Position numbers and translations under genes: made by a program
The notes under the pieces: model-generated
The model's database searches: none
Seen by the model: the letters and a program-made list of their open reading frames with translations, nothing else
Told to the model about the DNA's origin: nothing
Shown: one piece after another, positions 52,042 through 60,828 of the stretch
Numbering within the stretch: the stretch's first letter is position 1
Layout of the letters: each line of letters begins with the position of its first letter
NCBI GenBank assembly: GCA_049645705.1
Contig: JBARUK010000098.1
Location: 62,001-126,000, forward strand
DNA: 64,000 bases
From: JBGNFV01 sp049645705
GTDB taxonomy: Bacteria > Bacteroidota > Bacteroidia > Cytophagales > Cyclobacteriaceae
Direction: 5' to 3'

Positions 52042-52953
52042 TCAGAGCTTAGCCATCAATTCTTTGTAAAGCGCGATCATGCAGTCGATGTCGTGCTTGT
52101 GGACTTTCTCATCAGGTGAGTGCACATTGTCTTCAGGTGCACCTACAAAACACCAATCGAAAGGATAGGGGCTCTGCTGCAGCTCGCGCCCGTCGCTACT
52201 GCCACTACCCTCTACTTCTAACTGAAAGTCAATGCCTGAAACTTCAGCTATGGCAACAATACGGTCTACGAAAGCCTTGCGGGGCACATTACGGTCACGC
52301 AGACTGATGGCTACGCCTTTTCCATGCTCTACGCCACCGGTAACCCAGGTTATGTCTGATATAAGTGCCTGCTGCACACCTTCTTCTTCATACAGATAGC
52401 GGGCAAGATAAGGCACGCTGCCCCCTCCGTGCTCTTCCCAGCAGGAAAAAACCACACAGCCGTCGGTAAGGGTTTCGCATAATTTAAGGGCATTGTATAC
52501 CCCGAGCCGGTTGTCCATATAGCAACATTGTACGTACTCTTCTGACTCGCGGTAGTTTGTCTTGAATACAAGGTCGGTACCGCGGCGTATGGCTCTGCCA
52601 AACTTGTAGGTAAGCCCGCCCTCTTCACCGGTAACGAGCTCGCACTCTATTGGTCCCAGGTCGTCCTCTCCGGTAAGCCGGTACCCGGTCTCTGCCTGGG
52701 GGCCTCCTATGGGCACAAGCTGGTCCTCGTACCGCACGGTAAACCCAATAGAATCCATATGGGCAAATACAGCGGTGCGGGGCTTCCCGAATTTCAGGAT
52801 AATACAGTCCTGAAACCTGTCTCCGTGAATTACTTCGGGTCTGACAGCCCAGCCGGACATATTTTCCTGTACATAATCGAGAATAAAGTCCTTCATGCGT
52901 GATTCGTTGCCTGAAGGTGCGTGTATTTCGCAGAGGGTCTTAAGTAGTTTCAT
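52042..52953 (-). CDS. M42-like aminopeptidase / deblocking peptidase
   Basis: 303 residues from the ATG at 52953. Metal ligands in the M42/M20 order: FAHMDSIGF (H-x-D, about 83), CYMDNRLG (Asp, about 157), SCWEEHGGGS (Glu-Glu, about 183), ISDITW (Asp, about 212) and NVHSPDEKVH (His, near 287). The protein should be a cytoplasmic co-catalytic zinc or cobalt peptidase acting on short peptides. A GTG at 52983 would add ten residues, but it sits in the -7 box, so the ATG is preferred. Confidence 0.85.
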   Translation of the reverse strand: MKLLKTLCEIHAPSGNESRMKDFILDYVQENMSGWAVRPEVIHGDRFQDCIILKFGKPRTAVFAHMDSIGFTVRYEDQLVPIGGPQAETGYRLTGEDDLGPIECELVTGEEGGLTYKFGRAIRRGTDLVFKTNYRESEEYVQCCYMDNRLGVYNALKLCETLTDGCVVFSCWEEHGGGSVPYLARYLYEEEGVQQALISDITWVTGGVEHGKGVAISLRDRNVPRKAFVDRIVAIAEVSGIDFQLEVEGSGSSDGRELQQSPYPFDWCFVGAPEDNVHSPDEKVHKHDIDCMIALYKELMAKL

Positions 52954-52982
52954 ACGGACGGGTACATCTGATTTTGGGACCA

Positions 52983-52990
52983 CAAAGCTA
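52983..52990 (-). promoter_or_regulatory. -7 promoter box of the M42 peptidase
   Basis: On the minus strand TAGCTTTG matches TAnnTTTG, 29 bases before the ATG at 52953. Confidence 0.5.
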
Positions 52991-53058
52991 CCGGATTTTG
53001 GGCCGGATTTCCTATTCTGATCCGGATAATGCCTTACCTGTCACTTGCGGGCGGGTAT

Positions 53059-53066
53059 TATTTTTG
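53059..53066 (+). promoter_or_regulatory. -7 promoter box upstream of upp
   Basis: TATTTTTG matches TAnnTTTG, 89 bases before the TTG start, which would give a leader of about 80 bases. No clear -33 box. Confidence 0.4.
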
Positions 53067-53155
53067 CCAAGAGTCCTGTTTAATCGCTGATAAATTAAGC
53101 TATATTTAGGGTTTTATTGAATACCGGACTGTACTAGCTAAACGAAAACTAACAA

Positions 53156-53815
53156 TTGACGAACGGCACTTTCATACTGACTGAGACCCATTCGGTAGCC
53201 AGCAGTTTTCTGGCAGAACTCAGAGATACTACCATCCAATCTGACAAACCCAGGTTCAGGAATAACCTGAAAAGGCTGGGGCAGGTACTGGCCTATGAAG
53301 TGAGCAGGCACCTGGCATACGAGCTGGGACGCATCCGCACCCCACTGGCTGAAACGGAGGTAGCTCTGCTAAAGGAGAACCCGGTGCTAATTACAATTAT
53401 GCGGGCCGGACTGCCCTTTTACGAAGGGTTTCTGGACTACTTCGACGGGTCGGAAAGCGGCTTCATCGGGGCTTTCAGAGAGGAGGAATCGGCAGATGGA
53501 AAGGTATCGGTATCACTGGAGTATGCCGCACTACCCGATACCGGGGGGCGCCCGGTCATACTGGCAGATCCTATGCTGGCTACGGGCAAATCTCTTCTGT
53601 ACGCGGTAGAGGCAATCAATAAAAGGGGCGTACCTTCCCACCTGTACATAGCTGCGGCAATAGCTGCTCCCGAGGGGGTAAGTTACCTGAAAGAGAATCT
53701 CCGGCAACCCTTCAGCCTGTGGATGGGTGCCATGGATGAAAAGCTAAATACCAACGCCTTTATCGTACCGGGACTGGGCGATGCGGGAGACCTGGCCTTT
53801 GGGCCTAAAAATTAA
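53156..53815 (+). CDS. upp: Uracil phosphoribosyltransferase
   Basis: 219 residues. FILTETHSVASSFLAELRD at the start and FRNNLKRLGQVLAYEV match Bacteroidota Upp proteins; the PRPP loop is VILADPMLATGKS (about 138-150), MRAGLPFYEGF lies at about 82-92, and GLGDAGDLAFG ends the protein. It converts uracil and PRPP to UMP. The start is a TTG: a TAA sits two codons upstream and no ATG precedes the FILTE segment. It is followed 12 bases later by a cation antiporter gene. Confidence 0.92.
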   Translation: MTNGTFILTETHSVASSFLAELRDTTIQSDKPRFRNNLKRLGQVLAYEVSRHLAYELGRIRTPLAETEVALLKENPVLITIMRAGLPFYEGFLDYFDGSESGFIGAFREEESADGKVSVSLEYAALPDTGGRPVILADPMLATGKSLLYAVEAINKRGVPSHLYIAAAIAAPEGVSYLKENLRQPFSLWMGAMDEKLNTNAFIVPGLGDAGDLAFGPKN

Positions 53816-53827
53816 AGCAGCCACTAC

Positions 53828-54778
53828 ATGCTCGAAAACATTGGATTCTTATTAGCCGGACTGATCATCCTCATTGTGGGAGGTGAACTGCTGGTGCGCG
53901 GAGCTTCCAGTATTGCACTGCGGGTGCACCTGTCACCACTGGTAGTCGGCCTTACCATCGTGGCCTTCGGTACGTCAGCCCCGGAAATGCTCATCAGCAT
54001 CAGGTCTGCCCTCAAGGGTAGCCCTGACCTGGCTATGGGTAATGTGGTAGGCAGTAATATCTGTAATCTGGCCCTGGTACTCGGTATTACAACTATCATA
54101 AACCCGGTAAGGGTGCAAGGCACAAGCCTCAAGATAGACTGGCCGGTTACTATGGGAGCCAGTCTGCTGCTGTATATTCTATCCCAGAACGGTACCATTA
54201 CCATAATAGAGGGCATCGCCTTCATCATTATCCTGGTAGCTTATAACTGGTATATCATTCGCCGTTCCAGAAGGGAAACCAAGGCGATGAAAATACTTGA
54301 AGAAGAACTCGATATTCCTGATGCTCCTTCGAAACATTTATGGAAGGATATCATGTTTATCTTAATAGGAAGTATCGGTCTTTACTTTGGTGCGGAATGG
54401 TTTGTGGGAGGTGCACAGTCGCTTGCCGGATACCTTGGCGTAAGTGAACGGGTGATAGGCCTGACAGTGCTGGCACTAGGTACCAGCCTGCCTGAACTGG
54501 TAACGGCCTGTATAGCTTCCTTTAAGAAAGAAACAGATATAGCCCTTGGCAACCTGCTGGGTTCAAACATATTTAATATTCTTTCTATACTTGGCGTTAC
54601 GAGCGTGATCAAGACTATCTCGGTGAGCGAGCTAATCATTGGTTTCGATATGCTCTGGATGCTGGGAATTACTTTTTTAGTATTTCTGATGATGCTGCAT
54701 AAAAGGCAGATACTCCGGTACGAGGGTATCATCCTGCTCATTATCTATTTTTATTATACTTATACCATCATGTTTTAA
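53828..54778 (+). CDS. Calcium/sodium antiporter (CaCA family, YrbG-like)
   Basis: 316 residues with about ten membrane helices in two inverted halves. Each half has the alpha-repeat: AFGTSAPEMLISI ... GNVVGSNICNLAL (about 45-85) and ALGTSLPELVTACIAS ... GNLLGSNIFNILSILG (about 214-258), containing the acidic and asparagine residues that bind the cation. A cytoplasmic loop (about 135-165) is charged. It overlaps the next gene by one base (TAATG). Confidence 0.93.
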   Translation: MLENIGFLLAGLIILIVGGELLVRGASSIALRVHLSPLVVGLTIVAFGTSAPEMLISIRSALKGSPDLAMGNVVGSNICNLALVLGITTIINPVRVQGTSLKIDWPVTMGASLLLYILSQNGTITIIEGIAFIIILVAYNWYIIRRSRRETKAMKILEEELDIPDAPSKHLWKDIMFILIGSIGLYFGAEWFVGGAQSLAGYLGVSERVIGLTVLALGTSLPELVTACIASFKKETDIALGNLLGSNIFNILSILGVTSVIKTISVSELIIGFDMLWMLGITFLVFLMMLHKRQILRYEGIILLIIYFYYTYTIMF

Positions 54779-55215
54779 TGGATATCGGAAAGTATCTGTC
54801 TGTTTACCTCCTTAGTATGATCAAGTTTATAGCGGGCCCCACCATGGGCCCTGCCCTGGGATTCACCTGGATAGAAACGGTGGTAGTCACTATTCTGGGA
54901 ATGATGACCAGCGTGATCATTTTTACCTTTTTCGGTAAGCGGATCAGGGCCTGGTATCTGAAGCGTAAGGGCGGTAAAAAACCAAAGCTGTTTACAAGAC
55001 GTAACCGCCGCTTTGTATCGGTATGGAAAAAGTACGGTATTGCAGGCGTGGCTTTCTTTACTCCTATTATCTTCACCCCTATCGGTGGTGCTCTGCTTGT
55101 AAGCTCTCTGGGTGGGGGCGTACGTAAGACGCTTCTTTATATGCTACTCAGCGCAATAGTCTGGTCGGCAGCTATGTCTACTCTTTTTCATCTGGCTATT
55201 AACCAGACGGTCTGA
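54778..55215 (+). CDS. Small membrane protein of unknown function
   Basis: 145 residues with about four hydrophobic segments (8-25, 32-52, 92-112, 118-138) and a very basic loop (about 58-82, KRIRAWYLKRKGGKKPK). FFTPIIFTPIGGALLVSSLGG is the most conserved-looking segment; it resembles short VTT/DedA-like or small export proteins, but no family can be fixed. It overlaps the antiporter stop by one base, so translation is coupled, and it may help that transporter or share its regulation only. Confidence 0.65.
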   Translation: MDIGKYLSVYLLSMIKFIAGPTMGPALGFTWIETVVVTILGMMTSVIIFTFFGKRIRAWYLKRKGGKKPKLFTRRNRRFVSVWKKYGIAGVAFFTPIIFTPIGGALLVSSLGGGVRKTLLYMLLSAIVWSAAMSTLFHLAINQTV

Positions 55216-55450
55216 ACAGAAACGTATCAGAGCTCGTCATTCCTTCATTAAAACTAACGACAGGTCAATTCTGCTCTCAAGCCAACGGTTAGGACTTCAA
55301 TGGGCGGAAACAATCAGCGTTGTAACAATACGCATCTCTTCTTTTTTTTGTTACCGACCCGGGTGACTTATCAATAGTGCCACTCCTAAAACCAATACCT
55401 CCCGGCGCGACGGCTACTCTAAACCTGGCTAAACTCAGTAGACGGGTGGA

Positions 55451-56365
55451 CTACTTCTCAACTTCGTCATTATCATCGTCCAGCATCTCTATATCCTGTA
55501 TAAGAACTCTTTTGGCGATGGACTTGCCTGTGGTGGTAGCGGCCAGGCCGCCCATGGCTGTCTCTTTGTACCTTTCTTCCATGCTCTGACCTACTTCGCC
55601 CATAGCCTCTATGCACTCATCTACCGGAATAACAGCACTTACGTCTGCCAGGGCTATCTGGGCAGATGAATTAGCGATGGCGGCCGCACTGGCGTTACGC
55701 ACTACGCACGGTATCTCTACCAGGCCGGCAACGGGGTCGCATACCAGCCCGAGCATGCACTGTATAGTGATGGCAACTGCATTAAAAACCTGGTCTACAC
55801 TACCACCCAGGCAGTAGACTATGGCCCCGGAGGCCATGGCCGCTGCCGAGCCGGTCTCTGCCTGGCACCCGCCTACTGCACCGGCCAGCGATGCTTTACG
55901 CTCTATGATGAGGGCTATACCGGCTGCCACCAGCAGGCCTTCGTGTATCTGTTTGTCATCAAGAGAATGCAGCTCCTGCAGGGTAACGAGCACGCCGGGT
56001 AATATGCCTGAGGCCCCGGCGGTAGGTGCTGCCACAATGCGGCCCATGCAGCTATTGACTTCTTTGGCGGCAAGGGCTCGGCTGATGAGTTTCTGGAATT
56101 CGGGCGAAAGCACGGACACGGGGTGGTTAAATACTTTTTTAGCCCCGTTATTGATCATACCACTGCGACTGGACATGTCCTGCTCAAGCCCGGTATGTAC
56201 GGCTTCTTTCATGACGTCGTAGGCCTTGGCGAGGTGGGTCCATACCTCTGCGGCTTCGTGCTGGCGCTGTTCTTTTTCATACTGCAGCACAGGCTCGTAC
56301 AGCTTGTCACCATTTTCCAGGCACCAGGCTTTCCATCCGGCAAAGTCATCAAATAACAAGCTCAT
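55451..56365 (-). CDS. sdaA: L-serine ammonia-lyase, alpha (catalytic) domain protein
   Basis: 304 residues from the ATG at 56365 (a GTG at 56386 is possible). AAPTAGASGILPGVLVTL and VGGCQAETGSAAAMA are the substrate-binding segments; cysteines in SCMGRIV, LVCDPVAGLVEIPC match the cluster ligands of the iron-sulfur serine dehydratases. It deaminates L-serine to pyruvate and ammonia. The beta domain, fused in E. coli-type enzymes and adjacent in Bacillus, is absent from the window, so it must be encoded elsewhere or be dispensable. The C-terminal tail is acidic (about 290-304). Confidence 0.9.
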   Translation of the reverse strand: MSLLFDDFAGWKAWCLENGDKLYEPVLQYEKEQRQHEAAEVWTHLAKAYDVMKEAVHTGLEQDMSSRSGMINNGAKKVFNHPVSVLSPEFQKLISRALAAKEVNSCMGRIVAAPTAGASGILPGVLVTLQELHSLDDKQIHEGLLVAAGIALIIERKASLAGAVGGCQAETGSAAAMASGAIVYCLGGSVDQVFNAVAITIQCMLGLVCDPVAGLVEIPCVVRNASAAAIANSSAQIALADVSAVIPVDECIEAMGEVGQSMEERYKETAMGGLAATTTGKSIAKRVLIQDIEMLDDDNDEVEK

Positions 56366-56475
56366 AATCTTTGGGGTTAGTGGCACACAAAAGGCAGTAC
56401 ATCCTTATTTATCCAACAAAATACGGCATCCGTTTGTCCATACCCAAATGATCCTTACGAAAATAAAATTTACCC

Positions 56476-56483
56476 TATCTTTG
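56476..56483 (+). promoter_or_regulatory. -7 promoter box of hemE
   Basis: TATCTTTG matches TAnnTTTG and ends 4 bases before the hemE ATG, implying a leaderless or nearly leaderless message. Confidence 0.5.
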
Positions 56484-56487
56484 TCCT

Positions 56488-57525
56488 ATGCAATTGAAGA
56501 ATGATCTGCTGCTGCGTGCAGCCAAAGGTGAAAAAACTGAGCGTACGCCGGTATGGCTAATGAGACAGGCAGGGCGCATACTGCCTGAATACCGGGCGGT
56601 ACGGAATAGTCTGAGCGGATTTATAGAACTGGTGCAGACACCTGAGCTGGCTGCGGAGGTAACTATACAGCCGGTAGACCTTTTGGGCGTAGATGCGGCG
56701 ATCATCTTTTCGGATATACTGGTGATACCGGAAGCTATGGGGCTGCCTTATGAAATGGTGGAAAAGAAAGGCCCCTATTTTCCTGATACGATACGCAGTG
56801 AAGAGGACATGAAGGGGATCCGGGTGGCGGATGTGGAATCGGAACTTGGCTACGTGTTGGAAGCTATCCGCATTACTAAAAAAAACCTGGACGGGCGGGT
56901 GCCTCTGATCGGGTTTGCCGGTGCGCCATGGACTATCTTTTCGTACATGACGGAGGGCAGCGGCAGCAAGACTTTCAGTGCGGCCAGGGGCATGCTGTAC
57001 CGAAACCCAGAGCTGGCTCACTCTCTGCTGGATAAGATTACGGATTCGACAATTGCTTACCTGAAGGCACAGATCGCAGCAGGAGCGGACATCGTCCAGG
57101 TATTCGACAGTTGGGCAGGCATCCTTTCGCCGGAACAGTATGAAGTGTTTTCCCTGCCGTACATAAATAAAATATGCAAGGCCATAACGGAAGTACCGGT
57201 CACGGTATTTGCCAAAGGTGCGTACTTTGCCAGGAAGGCACTGGGCCAGCTGGACTGCCGCACGGTGGGGCTGGACTGGAACATGGATGTGCAGGAGTCG
57301 CGCCAGTTGATAGGAACGGAAAAGACGCTGCAGGGCAACCTGGACCCCTGTGCCCTGTATGGTACGTATGACCAGGTAAAGCAGGCCACTAAAAATATGC
57401 TGGACCGTTTCGGTCCTGAGCGGCACATTGCCAACCTGGGTCACGGCGTTTATCCTGACACAGATCCTGACAAGGTGAGGTGCTTTATCGATACGGTAAA
57501 GGAATACAGTCCTACCCTGCGATAG
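56488..57525 (+). CDS. hemE: Uroporphyrinogen decarboxylase
   Basis: 345 residues. N-terminal PVWLMRQAGRILPEYR with the substrate arginines (about 22-37), FSDILVIPEAMGL with the catalytic aspartate, GFAGAPWTIFSYM, FDSWAG and the C-terminal NLGHGVYPDTDPD are all present. It decarboxylates uroporphyrinogen III to coproporphyrinogen III in haem synthesis. No other haem genes are nearby. The next gene is convergent with a one-base gap. Confidence 0.97.
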   Translation: MQLKNDLLLRAAKGEKTERTPVWLMRQAGRILPEYRAVRNSLSGFIELVQTPELAAEVTIQPVDLLGVDAAIIFSDILVIPEAMGLPYEMVEKKGPYFPDTIRSEEDMKGIRVADVESELGYVLEAIRITKKNLDGRVPLIGFAGAPWTIFSYMTEGSGSKTFSAARGMLYRNPELAHSLLDKITDSTIAYLKAQIAAGADIVQVFDSWAGILSPEQYEVFSLPYINKICKAITEVPVTVFAKGAYFARKALGQLDCRTVGLDWNMDVQESRQLIGTEKTLQGNLDPCALYGTYDQVKQATKNMLDRFGPERHIANLGHGVYPDTDPDKVRCFIDTVKEYSPTLR

Positions 57526-57526
57526 G

Positions 57527-57991
57527 TCAGACGCTTTTGCCTTTGGGTCTTTCCCGTACCTCTTTGTGCTTCATGCCGATATGGTGCTGCCAGAAGCGGC
57601 AGCCGCGGGGCACTACATGAATGTGATGGGTCTGCCTGACCCTATCTGCAGAGGGCAGGGCCTGCCCTTCTTCCAGTTCTGTATAAGACTGGGTAGGACG
57701 TAACCTCACAAAATATCGCTGGTCAGGAAAGGTTTTTTCGTGATCTTTTACCCGCACAAAGCTCTGTGTTTGCAATATTTTACACACCGTGGTTATATGG
57801 AGGCTATCCTCCAGACCGATCATAATATTCAGCGGTTCTTTGCCGCCGGCTGTGTTGAAACTACCCTGCCTTCTCTGGCTGATGTCCACTATACAATGCG
57901 GGTAATCCTGCAGGAGGTTGTCCAGCTTTTCTTTTTCAGAAGGGTAGTCGACATCCTGGTAGCTAAGGGGTGTCTGGTTTTTTGGTTTCAT
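57527..57991 (-). CDS. GrpB-like (UPF0157) protein, divergent
   Basis: 154 residues. The C-terminal THHIHVVPRGCRFWQHHIGMK segment (read in parts) resembles the GrpB family's HLHVV...W..HL.F motif, and FPDQRYFVRLR fits its FF-x-R strand. The N-terminal half shows the nucleotidyltransferase-like region only weakly (CIVDISQRRQGSF, where GrpB has an I-x-HIGSTSV turn), so catalytic residues may be missing. Function unknown in any case. It faces hemE and diverges from the hybrid kinase. Confidence 0.5.
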   Translation of the reverse strand: MKPKNQTPLSYQDVDYPSEKEKLDNLLQDYPHCIVDISQRRQGSFNTAGGKEPLNIMIGLEDSLHITTVCKILQTQSFVRVKDHEKTFPDQRYFVRLRPTQSYTELEEGQALPSADRVRQTHHIHVVPRGCRFWQHHIGMKHKEVRERPKGKSV

Positions 57992-58203
57992 ATGATAAAA
58001 ATGCGCGTTATACCTGCCCTGTCGGGGGCATTCTCATTAAAAAAGTGCGGATTAAACTGAAATTGCAGTAAATCAGTTATATAGTTCGTGCGTTATTATC
58101 TTAATTTACAAAAAAAAACGGACTGATAAGCGTATTTTTTTACTGAGCCGGAAAGTAAACTTCTTATTTTTTAGCTCTAAATCAGTAGCTTAGCTAAAAC
58201 AGA

Positions 58204-60828
58204 TTGAAACCTACAGAACGTTTACCGGAACAGACGGCAAGGACTAAAATGATACTTTGGTTCCTGGTGGCATTTCTTATGCTTGCCGGAGCGGCTGTCA
58301 TTGCGTATTCCAGTTTTAACCGGCTTGAGAACTCGGTAGAACGGCTGGCTAATCCGAACGCCAAACTTATTCAGCTAAATCGTATCCTGGCAGATATCTC
58401 CCGCCTGGAATATAGCTCTAACCTGTACCTGAGAGAGTACGACACTACGTATCTCAATACTCACCAGACCAACACAGAAGACCTGCAGACCGAAATTGCG
58501 AGCATGCGGGAGATGCTGTCTAACCAGCCCCAGCAGCAACGCCGCCTGGACTCTATCTCTATGCTACTATCGGAAAGGACGGTAAAGATGGTGGATCTGA
58601 CGAAGCTCCGCCAGCGGTATGGCAATGAGGTATTTACTGAAAAAGCGGTACGGGAGGTCTCTCGCCGCGCCGCCAAAAAGGCGGACGTAGTAGACAGCAC
58701 GATCACGCTTCGAAACATAAATACGCAGGTAAAGGAGGTAGAGCCGGAGGAGGTAGTGGAAGAGCCAAAAGAGGAGACCAAAAAGGGGAACTTCTTTAAC
58801 CGGCTGGGCAGCTTTTTTACCGGAAAGGAGAATGAGGAATCTGTCCCTGAACCCAGCAAGGAACCCCAGTTTACGAAGATTCGTACGATCACAGACAGCA
58901 TATTTGTCGCCACACCTGATACGGTACTGCAGGACATCCAGAAATACCTTTCAGGACTCTCCAGGGACGAGATGCGCTACCGCCGAATACTGGAACAGCG
59001 CGAGTCTGAGCTTATCATGACCAATAGTGAGATAGTAGATAAGATACAGACGATCATTAGCGAAGTAGAGTCGGATGAGGTGAAGCGGGCGGTATTCAAT
59101 GGTCAGGAGGCTAAGAACATTGCGCAGCGGAGTACCCGCACCATCGGCATTATTCTCGGGGTGTTTTTTATCATAAGCCTGATCTTCGTCAGCCTTATAT
59201 CGGGTGATATTCGTAAGAGCATATTCTTTCGTCAGCAGCTACAGCGCGCTAAGGAAGAAAGTGAACGACTGGCCCGGGTCAAGGAAGAGTTTCTGGCCAA
59301 TATGAGCCATGAGATCCGTACGCCTCTGAATGCCATAGTCGGATTTACCGAGCAGCTTGAAAAGAGCGGGGTGGAAATACAGCAGCAGCCTTACATAGAT
59401 GCCCTGAAGCATAGCAGCGGCCATCTGCTGCACCTGGTAAATGATATTCTGGACTATTCTAAAATAGAAGCCGGTGAACTGCCACTGGAGGAGATCCCTT
59501 TTCATATCGGTACAGTAATACACCAGGTATTTCTGAGCCTGGAACAGAAGGCAAAGCAAAAGGGCCTCAATTTTTACTATGATGTAGACGACCAGCTGGA
59601 CAAAGCTCTGGTGGGCGACCCTCACCGCCTGGCCCAGGTGCTGATAAACCTGGCCGGAAATGCGATAAAATTTACGGAAACGGGCGATGTATCGATTACC
59701 TGCAGCCTGGTAAAGGAGACGGAAAAAAAGATGTCTGTACGTATGGAGGTAAGCGATACGGGTGCGGGTATTCCTAAGGAAAGTCTGAAGAACATATTTG
59801 ACAGCTTCAAGCAGGCAGACAGTACGGTGTCACGAAAGTACGGTGGTACTGGGCTGGGGCTGGCTATTACGAAGAGGCTGGTAGAAATGCATAATGGTAA
59901 GATATCAGTAACCAGTGAAGTAGGTAAGGGCAGTACGTTTATGTTCGATGTCCCCTACCCTAAAACGGACAAGCAGGTAGAAACAACAGAAACGGTATTT
60001 ACTGAAGCCTCCGAGGCCTCGCTGGTAGGTAAACGCCTGCTGGGTGTGGATGATGACGGCTTTAACCTGAAACTGCTGAAGGTGATCCTGGATAAGTATA
60101 GTCTGGACTATAAACTGGTGAACAACGGGGCCGACGCAATCCGCATGGCGGAAGAAGAGGACTGGGACCTGATGCTGCTGGATATGCAGATGCCGGAAAT
60201 AAGCGGGGTGGAAGTAGTAAAGGCCATCAGACATATGTCTGATTCTAAACGACGGGCCGTTCCTATCATATCCCTGACAGCCAATGTACTGAAGAAGGAC
60301 CTGCAGCTTATGTACGATGAAGGGGCAAATGACCACCTGCTAAAGCCCTACAAGGAAACGGAACTGGTAGAAAAACTACTGCTGTACCTGGGCGATATGC
60401 CACTGACACAGGAAGCTGAGCGGAGATCCGGTAATGTAAAAGAGCAGGTAAAAACGCATACTAACGGGACTACAAGCAACGGAGGGCCTGTATATGATCT
60501 GGATGATCTCAAGCGCTTTACCGGTGATGACCCTGACACTATTCGTGAAATAGTAGAGGACTTTATCGAGGAGACAGAAGAAAACATTTCACTATTTGTG
60601 AAGGCGCTGCACAATGGCGACCTGATGAACCTGAAAAACATTTCGCACAAGATGTACCCCGGATACTCTCATTTTAACGTGCACCCGGCTGCAGGTCTGC
60701 TGCATGAGATAGAGACCTCGCATGAGTCTGAAGACATCACGGGCAATATCCGCCAGAAATCAGAGGAAGTAATTACGCATACGGAGAAAGTACTTTCTAC
60801 CCTGCGCGAAGACTACGCTGTAGCCTGA
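58204..60828 (+). CDS. Hybrid sensor histidine kinase (HK-REC-HPt)
   Basis: 874 residues from a TTG; an ATG at 58249 after AAGG is an alternative that keeps the first membrane helix (about 17-37). A large extracytoplasmic helical sensor (about 40-310) includes a charged Pro/Glu/Lys-rich insert (about 175-220). Helix 2 is at about 315-338. HisKA has His369 in NMSHEIRTPLN; the HATPase shows NLAGNAIKFTE, DTGAGIPKE and GGTGLGLAI; the receiver has Asp660 in LMLLDMQMPE; and an HPt domain has His815 in NISHKMYPGY. A complete internal phosphorelay, which ends on HPt and should pass phosphate to a separate regulator. The sigma-54 regulator gene ends base-to-base with it. Confidence 0.93.
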   Translation: MKPTERLPEQTARTKMILWFLVAFLMLAGAAVIAYSSFNRLENSVERLANPNAKLIQLNRILADISRLEYSSNLYLREYDTTYLNTHQTNTEDLQTEIASMREMLSNQPQQQRRLDSISMLLSERTVKMVDLTKLRQRYGNEVFTEKAVREVSRRAAKKADVVDSTITLRNINTQVKEVEPEEVVEEPKEETKKGNFFNRLGSFFTGKENEESVPEPSKEPQFTKIRTITDSIFVATPDTVLQDIQKYLSGLSRDEMRYRRILEQRESELIMTNSEIVDKIQTIISEVESDEVKRAVFNGQEAKNIAQRSTRTIGIILGVFFIISLIFVSLISGDIRKSIFFRQQLQRAKEESERLARVKEEFLANMSHEIRTPLNAIVGFTEQLEKSGVEIQQQPYIDALKHSSGHLLHLVNDILDYSKIEAGELPLEEIPFHIGTVIHQVFLSLEQKAKQKGLNFYYDVDDQLDKALVGDPHRLAQVLINLAGNAIKFTETGDVSITCSLVKETEKKMSVRMEVSDTGAGIPKESLKNIFDSFKQADSTVSRKYGGTGLGLAITKRLVEMHNGKISVTSEVGKGSTFMFDVPYPKTDKQVETTETVFTEASEASLVGKRLLGVDDDGFNLKLLKVILDKYSLDYKLVNNGADAIRMAEEEDWDLMLLDMQMPEISGVEVVKAIRHMSDSKRRAVPIISLTANVLKKDLQLMYDEGANDHLLKPYKETELVEKLLLYLGDMPLTQEAERRSGNVKEQVKTHTNGTTSNGGPVYDLDDLKRFTGDDPDTIREIVEDFIEETEENISLFVKALHNGDLMNLKNISHKMYPGYSHFNVHPAAGLLHEIETSHESEDITGNIRQKSEEVITHTEKVLSTLREDYAVA

